The notes under the pieces were generated by a model. The model did no database searches. It was not told the DNA's origin and saw nothing but the letters and a program-made list of their open reading frames with translations. 64,000 nt of DNA, taken from contig CAJTTC010000001.1 in assembly GCA_910579295.1 (NCBI GenBank), positions 124,001 through 188,000 of the forward strand, read 5' to 3'. This document shows positions 34,594 to 43,808 of the stretch, piece by piece; positions within the stretch are counted from its first letter, which is position 1; every line of letters starts with the position of its first letter. The DNA comes from an uncultured Christensenella sp. (GTDB taxonomy: Bacteria > Bacillota > Clostridia > Christensenellales > Borkfalkiaceae). Both the position numbers and the translations under genes were made by a program.

Positions 34594-37500
34594 GAAAGTT
34601 AAATTGGCAAGAAAAATTCTGACTCCTATATCCCGAGCGATGATGTTCACCTTTACGCTGGCGTTCGGCGTAATTACGGTAGGCTCTACGCTTGCAAACG
34701 CCAACGAAAACGAAGTTACAAACTTTTTGGGCGGCGGCGGAAACAACATAGTATACGTTGACGACGGCACCGTTTCCACTGCTTCCGACTTTTACAAGTC
34801 CGATTACAATTCCGTAAAGGAAGTCAGAGAGAAAGGCTTCGGGTATTCCCAGACGGTAACCGAAGAGGGTGCGGTACTTCTTAAAAACGACAATAACGCG
34901 CTTCCCCTGCAACCCGACGATAAAGTAAGTCTTTTCTCGGCTTCGTCGGCAAAGCCTGTAATATCGGGCTATCGCGAAGGTCAGGACAAGGCGGAGGACG
35001 CGTGGTCGTTCAGGCAAGGACTTAACGAGGCGGGCATTACCGTAAACGACGATTTGTACGATTGGTATTCGCAAAGCTCATACGGCAGGAAATCGCTCTT
35101 TAACAGTACGTCGTTCGGCAACGCCTATGCCATAAACGAAGCTCCGTGGAGCGCGCTTCCCGACAGCAAGACGGCGGCAGGGTTCAACACGGCGGTGTTT
35201 GTGATTTCACGCGTGGGCGGCGAAGCCTCCGACGTACAGCTCAGGGATTTGGGCGAAAAGAATTATACCACGCACGCAACGTTCGACGGCAAAAACGGCA
35301 ACTATCTCATTCTCTCCGAAAACGAAGAGGACGTCTTGAAAAATCTTCAATCGGAAAAAGTAAAGGGCACTTTCGACAAGATAGTCGTAATAATGAACAC
35401 TACCAATCAGGTCGCCTGCGATTTCGAAGATAAGTACGGCGTAGACGCGCTAATATATATGGGGTCTACGGGCAGTAAGGGAACGGCGGCTGTCGGCAAC
35501 ATTCTTGCGGGCAAGGTAAATCCCTCGGGCAAGCTCTCCGACACGTTCTGGAAAAATCACTATCTCAACCCCGTACTTTCCAACTGGGGCGGTTACAGCT
35601 TTAACGCTTCAAGCGCAAACCACTATTCGGCAGTGCCTTTTAACGGCGGAAACGACTACGGCTCGGTGGTATATCAAGAGGGCATTTACGTCGGATACCG
35701 CTACACCGAAACGAGATACGAGGACAACGTTCTCGGAACGGCTAACAATTCGGGGTACGAATACAGCGACGTCGTTGCTTATCCCTTCGGTTACGGACTT
35801 TCGTATTCGGAGTTCAGCTATTCGGATATGTCGCTCGCCTACGACGCCGAAACCGACAACTATGAAATCACGGTAAACGTTAAAAACGTAAGCGGTATGG
35901 AGGGCAGAAACAGCGTTCAACTCTTCCTGCAAAAGCCTTACACCGATTACGACAGGCAAAACGGAATAGAGAAAGCGGCTGTCGAGCTCGTTGACTTTGC
36001 AAAGACTCAAAAGCTTGCGGTTGACGGAGAGGGCGAAACGGTTAAATTCACCGTTGCACGGCGCGAGCTTGCAAGCTACGACAGCTATGGCGAAAAGACC
36101 TATATACTCGAAAACGGCACTTACTATTTCGCAGTCGGCACTGACGCTCACGACGCGGTAAACAACGTTCTGGCGGCAAAGCAGGCTAACGGAATGACCG
36201 ATGTAAAGGGTAACGCCGTAACGGGCAACGCGGCGCTTGTAAAGAGCGTTGAAATAACGGAAGCCGACAACCTCTACAAGGCGTATTCGACCTCTGCAAA
36301 CGGTACTGAAATAACCAATCAGTTCGACAACGTTGATTTAAAGCTCTACGAGCACTCATCCGAAACGGATAAGAATATCAAGTACGTTTCACGTAAGGAC
36401 TGGAACGGCACTGTAAAGATGGGCTTCAACGCGGACGGCAGTAAAATAAACGGCGATTACTGGACCAATTACTACAAAGTGACGATGACGGGCGAAATGC
36501 GCGCCGATATGACGCAGACGGCGCAGGGCGTCGAGGGCGACTTGCCTACTATGGGCTCTACGGCAACCGCATGGCAGCTTATTGATATGCTCTCCGACGA
36601 CGAGGGTAACCCCATACCATACGACGACCCCAAGTGGGACGAGCTTTTAAATCAGCTCACTTATCAGGATATGGCTAACCTGCTTCTCAACGGCTACGGC
36701 TTTACTGCGGCAATGACCAACATTTCCAAACCCCGTACCTACGATCAGGACTCCGACCTCGGCGTAATCGGCAGATATTCGTCAGACGCCCACGGGCTTG
36801 CAAGCAGAAACGCAGACCCCGACAAGGACAAGCATCCTGCGGCGTATGCGGACAACGGTATTGTCGCGGCGACAAGAGATAAGGCGTTGCTTTTCGAATA
36901 CGGCAAGCAATGGGGCGAGGACTGTCTGTGGTCGGGCTACGTGGGACTGTACGGCACGGGCGCAAACATACACCGTTCGCCTTACAACGGACGTACCTAC
37001 GGTTATTACAGCGAAGACCCCGTGTTAATGGGCAAGTGCGTTGCTCAGATTAATTTGGGAATGGAAGAAAAGGGCTCGTTTATGCTCCTCAAACACTGCG
37101 TACTCAACGAACAGGAGTCGGGACGTATAGGTTCAAGCAGCTGGGCGAACGAACAAACTATAAGGGAAGTATACTTAAAACCCTTCCAGATTGCCATAGA
37201 AGAGGGAGGAGTGCAGGGCGTTATGACCTCGCTCAACCGCTTAGGTCCCGTATCTGCGCCTCACCACATGTTCATAAACAACGTGCTTCGCGGTGAGTTC
37301 GGTATGGTAGGCTACTGCGTAACCGACAGCTGGTTCCCCGAAAACAACGGCAACCCTCATATGAATCTTCCTTCCTGTCTGTTGGCGGGCAACGATTTGC
37401 CTCTCGGTACGGCAAGCACGCTTAAAGACAACGAAAGCAGGTACAACACGCGCGCTTATTCCAACATAGTCTGGGCAATGCGCAATTCAACTCACAACAT

Positions 37501-37744
37501 TCTGTACTCGGTAGTTCACTCCAACGCGATGAACGGTATGAGCGCGAACACGCGTATCATAACCTTCCAGCCCGAATGGCAGTATTACCTCGAAAGAGTA
37601 ATCCCCGTAATAACGGCGTTCTTCGTAATCGGCATTATCTTCTGGGTAGGTATGGAAGTTTGGGGCTATTTCGGTAACGGCAAAAAGAAATCGGAAGAAA
37701 AGGCGGAGGATAACCAAACCGCCGACAGCAAAACTGAAGTGTAA
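34586..37744 (+). CDS. Membrane-anchored GH3 enzyme with reversed domain order
   Basis: I choose the GTG at 34586, six bases after AGGAGG; a TTG at 34580 would touch the site. The protein has a membrane segment near residues 15-40. The GH3 C-terminal domain comes first (VTEEGAVLLKNDNNALPL, then STGSKGTAAVGNILAGKVNPSGKL), an FnIII-like domain begins at PFGYGLSYSEFSYS, and the catalytic barrel comes last (KHCVLNEQES, nucleophile D914 in CVTDSWF). A second membrane helix lies about 45 residues from the end, followed by a charged tail. Reversed GH3 enzymes are known from Ruminococcus and Butyrivibrio. The catalytic part should face outside. Substrate unknown. Confidence 0.85.
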   Translation: MNKKVKLARKILTPISRAMMFTFTLAFGVITVGSTLANANENEVTNFLGGGGNNIVYVDDGTVSTASDFYKSDYNSVKEVREKGFGYSQTVTEEGAVLLKNDNNALPLQPDDKVSLFSASSAKPVISGYREGQDKAEDAWSFRQGLNEAGITVNDDLYDWYSQSSYGRKSLFNSTSFGNAYAINEAPWSALPDSKTAAGFNTAVFVISRVGGEASDVQLRDLGEKNYTTHATFDGKNGNYLILSENEEDVLKNLQSEKVKGTFDKIVVIMNTTNQVACDFEDKYGVDALIYMGSTGSKGTAAVGNILAGKVNPSGKLSDTFWKNHYLNPVLSNWGGYSFNASSANHYSAVPFNGGNDYGSVVYQEGIYVGYRYTETRYEDNVLGTANNSGYEYSDVVAYPFGYGLSYSEFSYSDMSLAYDAETDNYEITVNVKNVSGMEGRNSVQLFLQKPYTDYDRQNGIEKAAVELVDFAKTQKLAVDGEGETVKFTVARRELASYDSYGEKTYILENGTYYFAVGTDAHDAVNNVLAAKQANGMTDVKGNAVTGNAALVKSVEITEADNLYKAYSTSANGTEITNQFDNVDLKLYEHSSETDKNIKYVSRKDWNGTVKMGFNADGSKINGDYWTNYYKVTMTGEMRADMTQTAQGVEGDLPTMGSTATAWQLIDMLSDDEGNPIPYDDPKWDELLNQLTYQDMANLLLNGYGFTAAMTNISKPRTYDQDSDLGVIGRYSSDAHGLASRNADPDKDKHPAAYADNGIVAATRDKALLFEYGKQWGEDCLWSGYVGLYGTGANIHRSPYNGRTYGYYSEDPVLMGKCVAQINLGMEEKGSFMLLKHCVLNEQESGRIGSSSWANEQTIREVYLKPFQIAIEEGGVQGVMTSLNRLGPVSAPHHMFINNVLRGEFGMVGYCVTDSWFPENNGNPHMNLPSCLLAGNDLPLGTASTLKDNESRYNTRAYSNIVWAMRNSTHNILYSVVHSNAMNGMSANTRIITFQPEWQYYLERVIPVITAFFVIGIIFWVGMEVWGYFGNGKKKSEEKAEDNQTADSKTEV

Positions 37745-37797
37745 AAAAATTATTTCATAAAACAAAAAAATAAAAATATACGGAGGATAATGATTTT

Positions 37798-39393
37798 ATG
37801 AAAAAAATAAACAAGGTGCTTGCCATTCTCTGCGCAAGCGCGGTAGTTGCAGGCGTAGGCGCATTTACGGGGTGTACAACTCCCGAAGATGGCGGAGCTC
37901 ATACCCATAACTATCAATACACGAGCGTAAGCGACACGCAGCATAAGGGCGAATGCAATGTAGAAGGTTGCGAAGATCCCACGATAACCGAGGACCATAC
38001 CTGGGGCGATAACGACAAATGCACCAAGTGCGACGCGGTTAAACCCGCGGCAGTTACGGTAACGAACGTAGCGGTAAACGGTAAAACTACGGCAAAGGTC
38101 GGCGAAGAGGTTCAGCTCACCGCGACGGTTACGGGCACTGGCAATCCCGCGCAGACCGTAACGTGGACCAAGATTTCGGGCGAGGGCGCAGTTTCCGCGG
38201 ACGGCAAGGTGACGGCAACCGCGGCAGGCGAAGTAAAGGTTAAGGCTACTTCCACGGTAGATACAAGCAAGTCGGGCGAATACACCGTAACGTTCGCGGC
38301 GGCGGAAGTTAATCTGACGGTTGCCGAATACGTAGGGCTCGACGACAGCGGAGCTAACGCTACCGCCGAAGTAGACGTAATTTACGACGGCGAAGGCGAC
38401 ATAACCGCGACTCCCCAAAATCCCGAAATTTTAACCGCAAGCTATGCTGAAGGCAAACTCACCGTGACCGCGGTTAAAACGGGTAAAACCGTTGTGGAAT
38501 TGACCGACGGCGAAAAGACGGCGGAATTGACCGTTGAAGTTGCAACCGCAGGCTTAACGTATGAAACGCTGAGCGCGGAAGACGCGGACGGCAACGCATA
38601 CGAATACGTACAGGTTTCCGACGGCGCGGGCAGAACTTCTACCGACGTTTATATCCCCGGCTACCGCTATTCCGAAGAAGCTAACGAGGGCGAGGGCGCA
38701 TATCTTCCCGTAACGCACATTAAAGGTGCAAACACGGCGGACGAGGTTGTTTTTGACCCGAACGGCGGCGGCTTCCAGGCTTCCAATGTTGTTTCAGTTT
38801 ATTTGGGCGACAATTTAAAAGTTGTTGGTGGTAGAGCTTTTGAAAAATGCCTTTCTCTTAATACTGTAATCTGCGGTGAAAATCTCAATTATATAATGGG
38901 GTATGCATTTAGTGAAAGTACAGTCGTTACGATTGATTTAACTGATTTGACTTCATTAAATAAAATAGGTAAAGCTTGTTTTAGAAGTTGTCCTTCTTTG
39001 ACAGAAATAACTATCCCTGTAAACGTTGAGGGGGTGGGAGATGCGGTATGTGAAATGTGTCCTTCTCTTACCAAAATAAGAATTCTCAGTACTAAAATGA
39101 CTAAAATTTGGGGAATGTCATTTTTAGAGAAAAAAGGTGAAGTTGATTTGGAGTTATGGCTGCCCTCTAATATAATTGATATAGCAAAAGATGCATTTGG
39201 TTCACAGTGGACAGGAAAAAACAAATCGATAGTGGTTTATTACAGCGGTACCGAAGACCAATATAAAAATATAACGTATTCAGATAGTACTTATGATACC
39301 AGCCGCGGTAATCTTGACCCTAATGAAAGTCACTGCACAGTACACTATAATTCGAACTTTGCAGAAATGCTCGAAGCTGAAAAAGGCGAATAA
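37798..39393 (+). CDS. Lipoprotein with Big_2 and leucine-rich repeat domains, mosaic composition
   Basis: A 531-residue protein with a signal peptide and lipobox GAFTGC. A His/Cys-rich segment at 35-80 resembles that of the lipoprotein at 32856. Residues about 85-165 are a Big_2-like Ig domain (VAVNGKTTAKVGEEVQLTATV). BspA-type LRR_5 repeats run from about 310 to 480 (VVGGRAFEKCLSLNTVICGENL). The DNA is GC-rich and host-like up to about nt 38,770. It then turns AT-rich to the end with codons such as GTT, AGA and TTA, so the repeat half seems to have been replaced. A surface-binding role is inferred. Confidence 0.75.
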   Translation: MKKINKVLAILCASAVVAGVGAFTGCTTPEDGGAHTHNYQYTSVSDTQHKGECNVEGCEDPTITEDHTWGDNDKCTKCDAVKPAAVTVTNVAVNGKTTAKVGEEVQLTATVTGTGNPAQTVTWTKISGEGAVSADGKVTATAAGEVKVKATSTVDTSKSGEYTVTFAAAEVNLTVAEYVGLDDSGANATAEVDVIYDGEGDITATPQNPEILTASYAEGKLTVTAVKTGKTVVELTDGEKTAELTVEVATAGLTYETLSAEDADGNAYEYVQVSDGAGRTSTDVYIPGYRYSEEANEGEGAYLPVTHIKGANTADEVVFDPNGGGFQASNVVSVYLGDNLKVVGGRAFEKCLSLNTVICGENLNYIMGYAFSESTVVTIDLTDLTSLNKIGKACFRSCPSLTEITIPVNVEGVGDAVCEMCPSLTKIRILSTKMTKIWGMSFLEKKGEVDLELWLPSNIIDIAKDAFGSQWTGKNKSIVVYYSGTEDQYKNITYSDSTYDTSRGNLDPNESHCTVHYNSNFAEMLEAEKGE

Positions 39394-39559
39394 TATATAA
39401 ACTAAGCAAGATTATTCATTCATTTTTTCTCTCTGGTAAGACAGGCAGTCGAGTAATCGGCTGTCTGTCTTCTGCCAAGGAGCCAAGGCGCAAAAATTAG
39501 CTTGGTTAAGGCATATATGCGGCCCAATCGGCTAAAATTAAATCCCTGTGGAGGAATTT

Positions 39560-41224
39560 ATGTCAGAAAAAAATACGGGTTTATTTGAAAAGCCGCTGCT
39601 ATCAACAAAAGTAAAGTCCGCAAACGTAAAAATTCCCGAAATGCTTTTCGGTTACTTTTTAGGTCCGTTCGGAGCGTTGCTTGCAAGCGGGATTTTTACA
39701 AGCTTTCTTAACAGATATTGGACGGACGTCCTGTTTGCGAACTATAAGACGGACGGAGCGTTGCCGAGTAATATAAACCTGTTTTTAACGCTTTTGCCGC
39801 TTTTGTCTGCCGTGCTTATCGTGGCGGGCAATCTGATCGCCGGTCAGCTGATTGAGCGCACTAAAACCAGAGCGGGCAAGGCAAGACCGTGGATTTTGCT
39901 TTCGTCGGTACTTTTGGGCGTTGCCTGCGTAGTAATGTTTGTTGTGCCTATGGGAAACGGCGTAGACGCGCCCGTAGCTACAATGGTTTTAACGGCTATT
40001 GCGTACAATCTTTACTATTCGGTTGCCTATCCGCTCTATAATACGGCAAACAGCACAATGGTGCCCGTCTCCACGAGAAACGGCAATCAGCGCGGATTGC
40101 TCGCGTCGTTTTCAAACTTTGCAAGCGTTGGCGTAATGGGCGCGGGCGGAATGGTGTTCCCGATGATAATCGCGTGGTTTCTCGGCGGCTGGGAAGCTCC
40201 CGACAAAACCGCGTGGATGATAGCCTTTATAGCCATAGGCTTAGTAACCTTTCTCTTCACCGTTTTGCAGTACTATTTCACGCGCGAGAGGGTAACGGAA
40301 GAGAGCTTGCATTCCGCGGCGGCAGTCAAAGAAAAAGTATCGGTAAAAAAGCAGCTCAAAGCCGTTGCAACCGACAGATTTTGGTGGATAGTAATAATAT
40401 TCTATTTCCTCTTCCAATTCGGCGGAATGTTCAAAAATCTTTCTATTACATATTTCTGCTCCGATCAGTTTTCGGGAACGGCGATAGGCGGCGCGGACGG
40501 CTCGGGAGCAATGGCTATAATCAATATTCTCGGCGCTGTGCCTATGGCGGTTGCAATGGTGTTTATCTGGCCTCTGTCGGCTAAATTCGGCAAGCGCATA
40601 GTCGTATTAATCGGTTGCGTAGTGGGGCTTGCCGGCGGCATACTCGCGGGTCTGTTTCCCTCAAACTTCTATCTGGTTGCGGTCGGAGTTGCGTTAAAGA
40701 GCCTTGGTTCTTCACCGGCGTGCTATATGATACTTGCGCTCATTGCCGACGTTCTCGACCATATCGAGGCAAAGTGCGGATATCGCTGCGACGGACTTAC
40801 AATGTCCATATACAGCTCGATAATGGCGGCTTCAACGCCCATAGCTACGGGCATTTTCAACGCAATATCGGGCGGCGGCGCAAACACGCTCGCAAACACG
40901 ATAAGCTATATATGGATAGAAACGATAGCTTATGGCGCATGTTTAGCGCTTATGCTCTTCTTTACGGTAGAAAAGCTTTTAAAGGGCGACAGGGTAACAA
41001 TTCTCGAAAGGCAGAAAGCGCAGGCGCTTGCAAACGGCGAGGAGTGGATAGAGCCCGAGGAAAGGCTGCGCCGCGAAGAGGAAGAGGCGGACAGGCTTGC
41101 CGACGAGGCGCGCATTGCCGAGCTTAAAGCCAAATGCAAAAAGAAAGGACTTGATTTCGAGGCAGAGGAAGCTAAATACCAATTAAAAAAGGCTGAAAAA
41201 AATAAGAAAAAAGAAAATTCTTAA
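39560..41224 (+). CDS. GPH-family (MelB-type) sugar:cation symporter
   Basis: The start is the ATG at 39560, since GGAGGA lies at 39550-39555; the GTG at 39548 overlaps that site. The protein has about 12 transmembrane segments over residues 25-470. Family-like features are the N-terminal EMLFGYFLGPFG and the loop ERTKTRAGKARPWIL, the conserved R-x-G-x-x-RPW region of glycoside-pentoside-hexuronide:cation symporters. A charged coiled tail of about 75 residues ends the protein. It likely imports oligosaccharides or glycosides released by the GH3 enzymes. The 39394-39547 gap holds an imperfect 14-bp hairpin near 39440-39474. Confidence 0.85.
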   Translation: MSEKNTGLFEKPLLSTKVKSANVKIPEMLFGYFLGPFGALLASGIFTSFLNRYWTDVLFANYKTDGALPSNINLFLTLLPLLSAVLIVAGNLIAGQLIERTKTRAGKARPWILLSSVLLGVACVVMFVVPMGNGVDAPVATMVLTAIAYNLYYSVAYPLYNTANSTMVPVSTRNGNQRGLLASFSNFASVGVMGAGGMVFPMIIAWFLGGWEAPDKTAWMIAFIAIGLVTFLFTVLQYYFTRERVTEESLHSAAAVKEKVSVKKQLKAVATDRFWWIVIIFYFLFQFGGMFKNLSITYFCSDQFSGTAIGGADGSGAMAIINILGAVPMAVAMVFIWPLSAKFGKRIVVLIGCVVGLAGGILAGLFPSNFYLVAVGVALKSLGSSPACYMILALIADVLDHIEAKCGYRCDGLTMSIYSSIMAASTPIATGIFNAISGGGANTLANTISYIWIETIAYGACLALMLFFTVEKLLKGDRVTILERQKAQALANGEEWIEPEERLRREEEEADRLADEARIAELKAKCKKKGLDFEAEEAKYQLKKAEKNKKKENS

Positions 41225-41267
41225 AAAGTAAATAATTAATTGAATTTTAATAAAGGAAACTAATGAT

Positions 41268-42296
41268 ATGAAGCTCATTACTTTCGCCGTACCGTGTTAT
41301 AATTCGCAGGATTATTTAAATAAATGTATCGACAGCTTACTAAGCGGCGGCGACGAGGTTGAAATCTTGATAATAAACGACGGCTCAACCGACGAAACGC
41401 GGGATATTGCCGACGCTTACGAAAGTATGTACCCTACTCAGGTCAGGGCTGTGCATAAGCCGAACGGCGGGCACGGTTCGGGAGTCAATAAGGGGTTAGA
41501 GCTTGCGACGGGGCTCTATTATAAGGTGGTGGATTCGGACGATTGGCTGGATTTGGACGCGCTTTTAACTCTGTTGGACACTATCCGCAAACACGTTGAA
41601 GAGGGCGTAAACCCCGACTTGTACGTGACTAACTTCGTTTACGAAAAGATTATAGACGGAACAAGGTACGTAAGCAAGTACGACAAAGCTCTGCCTGCGG
41701 GACGGTTTTCCGAATGGGACAGTACTAAACCGTTAAAGCTGTGGCAAATGTATCTAATGCACGCCCTCGTGTATCGCACCCAAATGCTGCGCGATACGGG
41801 AATGGTCTTGCCCGAACACACCTTTTACGAGGATAATCTGTTCGCATATCAGCCGTTGCCGTACGTCAAAAAGCTGTTCTATCTCGACGTCGATTTATAC
41901 CGCTATTACATTGGCAGAAGCGATCAGTCGGTCAATATGGACAACGTAGTGAAGAGGTATGACCAACAGATAAATATTACGCGGCTTATGCTTAAAGCGT
42001 ACAGCTACGACGAGATTGAAAGTATGTGCAAGCCGTTGCGCAGTCTTATGTATCACTGTCTGCACGTAATGCTGATGAATACCTATTTCTTTACTACCGC
42101 CAAGGACGAGCCCGACAGGCGCGAGCGGTTTGCTCTTATGTGGCAGGAGCTTAAAAGAAGCGACCCCAAGCTGTACAGGCGGCTCAAACGTATGCCTATG
42201 GTTTGGATTTTGGACAGGCTGAGTTGGAGAGTCAAGGGCAGAGTTACTACGCGTTCGTACAGGTTTTTGTGTAAGCACGTAAAGCTCGGCGTCTGA
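41268..42296 (+). CDS. Family 2 glycosyltransferase
   Basis: A 342-residue GT-A fold enzyme: ITFAVPCYNSQDYLNKCIDSLL at the N-terminus, EILIINDGSTDETRDIA, and the metal-binding VDSDDWLD. The C-terminal 200 residues are of the type that follows GT2 domains in capsule or teichoic-acid enzymes. It likely transfers a sugar to a cell-surface polymer at the inner membrane face. Donor and acceptor cannot be read from sequence. UDP-galactopyranose mutase follows 14 nt later, so a galactofuranose-containing polymer is possible. Confidence 0.85.
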   Translation: MKLITFAVPCYNSQDYLNKCIDSLLSGGDEVEILIINDGSTDETRDIADAYESMYPTQVRAVHKPNGGHGSGVNKGLELATGLYYKVVDSDDWLDLDALLTLLDTIRKHVEEGVNPDLYVTNFVYEKIIDGTRYVSKYDKALPAGRFSEWDSTKPLKLWQMYLMHALVYRTQMLRDTGMVLPEHTFYEDNLFAYQPLPYVKKLFYLDVDLYRYYIGRSDQSVNMDNVVKRYDQQINITRLMLKAYSYDEIESMCKPLRSLMYHCLHVMLMNTYFFTTAKDEPDRRERFALMWQELKRSDPKLYRRLKRMPMVWILDRLSWRVKGRVTTRSYRFLCKHVKLGV

Positions 42297-42310
42297 TACG
42301 GGAGGTGTCT

Positions 42311-43405
42311 ATGAAGTACGATTTTCTCATTGTCGGGGCGGGGCTTTTCGGCGCAGTGTTCGCGCGTGAGGCTCATAATCGCGGAAAGAAGTGCCTTGTG
42401 GTGGAAAAGCGCGCCAACGTGGGCGGCAACTGTTATACGGAGGTCGTTGACGGCATAACCGTGCACAGGTACGGCGCTCATATCTTTCACACCTCTGACG
42501 AAGCCGTCTGGAATTACGTAAATAAATACGCGCATTTCAATCCGTTTATCAATTGCCCGCTGGCAAACTATATGGGCAAGCTGTACCACCTGCCGTTCAA
42601 TATGAACACCTTTTACGAGCTGTGGGGAACGGCTACGCCGCAAAAGGCAAGGGAAAAAATCGCTCAGCAGATAGTGCCGTGCGAAAACCCGAAAAACGTG
42701 CGCGAACAGGCTCTTGCGCTTGTGGGGACGGATATCTATAAAACCCTCATCGAGGGTTACACCGAAAAGCAGTGGGGTAGAAGCGCCGACAAATTGCCTG
42801 CGGATATCATAAAGCGTTTGCCGCTACGGTTTACGTTCGATAACAACTATTTCAACGACGTGTGGCAGGGCATACCCGAGGGCGGCTATACGGCGCTCGT
42901 CGACAATCTTCTGCAAGGCATAGAGGTGCGCACGGGGGTTGACTATCTTTCGTGCAGAGAGCAGCTTGACGTTCTTGCCGACAAGGTTGTGTATACGGGC
43001 GCGATAGACGAGTTTTTCGGCTATTCGCGGGGCAATCTCGAATACCGCTCGCTACGCTTCGAAACGCAGAGGATTGAAACGGAAAGCTTTCAGGGCAACG
43101 CCGTAATCAACTATACCGAGCGCAACGTGCGGTATACAAGGATTATAGAGCACAAGCATTTTGCGCGTAACGACGATTTGCCATACACGATTGTAACTTA
43201 CGAATATCCCGCTGCGCAGGGTGCGGGCGACGAAAGGTATTATCCCGTTAACGACGCTACGAACAATATCCGTTACTGCGAATACAAGCGGCTTGCCGAC
43301 AGGCAGGGAAAGGTGATTTTCGGCGGCAGGCTCGGACTGTATAAGTATCTCGATATGGACGACGTTATATCGGAAGCTTTAAAACTTGCTCAAAGCATAT
43401 TGTAA
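42311..43405 (+). CDS. glf: UDP-galactopyranose mutase
   Basis: A 364-residue FAD enzyme that converts UDP-galactopyranose to UDP-galactofuranose. The FAD Rossmann motif VGAGLFGAVFAREA is at the N-terminus, followed by VVEKRANVGGNCYT and the family signature RYGAHIFHTSD. Later blocks (GYTEKQWGRSADKLP, YEYPAAQG) also fit. The ATG at 42311 is preferred because GGGAGG lies just upstream and overlaps the alternative GTG at 42305. Pairing with the upstream GT2 gene points to galactofuranose in a surface glycan. Confidence 0.93.
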   Translation: MKYDFLIVGAGLFGAVFAREAHNRGKKCLVVEKRANVGGNCYTEVVDGITVHRYGAHIFHTSDEAVWNYVNKYAHFNPFINCPLANYMGKLYHLPFNMNTFYELWGTATPQKAREKIAQQIVPCENPKNVREQALALVGTDIYKTLIEGYTEKQWGRSADKLPADIIKRLPLRFTFDNNYFNDVWQGIPEGGYTALVDNLLQGIEVRTGVDYLSCREQLDVLADKVVYTGAIDEFFGYSRGNLEYRSLRFETQRIETESFQGNAVINYTERNVRYTRIIEHKHFARNDDLPYTIVTYEYPAAQGAGDERYYPVNDATNNIRYCEYKRLADRQGKVIFGGRLGLYKYLDMDDVISEALKLAQSIL

Positions 43406-43461
43406 AGGAAAAAGAACTATTAAGGGCAACCCCTATTGCAAAGTTATGAATTCAAACGCCG

Positions 43462-43493
43462 AACGCCGCCCGCTCTCCGCGGGCGGCGTTTTG
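43462..43493 (+). terminator. Terminator-like GC-rich hairpin after glf
   Basis: Arms AACGCCGCCCGC (43462-43473) and its complement (43479-43490), loop 5 nt, short T-run. The remaining 43494-43700 is GC-rich and non-coding as far as I can tell. Confidence 0.75.
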
Positions 43494-43710
43494 ATATGTC
43501 AGCCGTATGCGCGACGGCGGTAACGGGCTTGCCGCTTGCAAAGCCAAACGCGCAACGAACGGTCTTGCCGTTACGTATTGCGGCGGAACTGATTGCGGAA
43601 GTTTTTTTGCGTTATTGGGTGAAGTGATATGCTATTGTAAAAAACATTACTAAAAAAGTATGTGATAAATCATAATAGCAAACATTATTTGAAAAAAACA
43701 CACAAAAGCC

Positions 43711-43750
43711 TTGACATATTTCGAAAATATGATATAATAATTTTCGAAAA
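43711..43750 (+). promoter_or_regulatory. Pullulanase promoter with LacI-type operators
   Basis: TTGACA (43711-43716), 16-nt spacer, TATAAT (43733-43738). A TTTCGAAA palindrome lies in the spacer at 43719-43726, and the perfect TTTTCGAAAA lies just after the -10 at 43741-43750. The layout is the same as at the malQ promoter. The central CG is typical of LacI-family sites, so the repressor encoded at 49140-50123 is the likely ligand. Confidence 0.82.
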
Positions 43751-43808
43751 ACTTGCAGGAATTATATTTAATAAGCAAATAATAGCTGGAAAAATTGAGG
43801 AGGAAAAT

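Noticed and set aside
43436-43627. A 63-codon plus-strand frame after glf
   Set aside because: It spans the terminator hairpin at 43462-43493, lacks a ribosome site and has no recognisable protein features.
43662-43808. Upstream extension of the pullulanase frame
   Set aside because: It crosses the promoter and operators, and the ATG at 43809 has GAGGAGG and begins a proper signal peptide.
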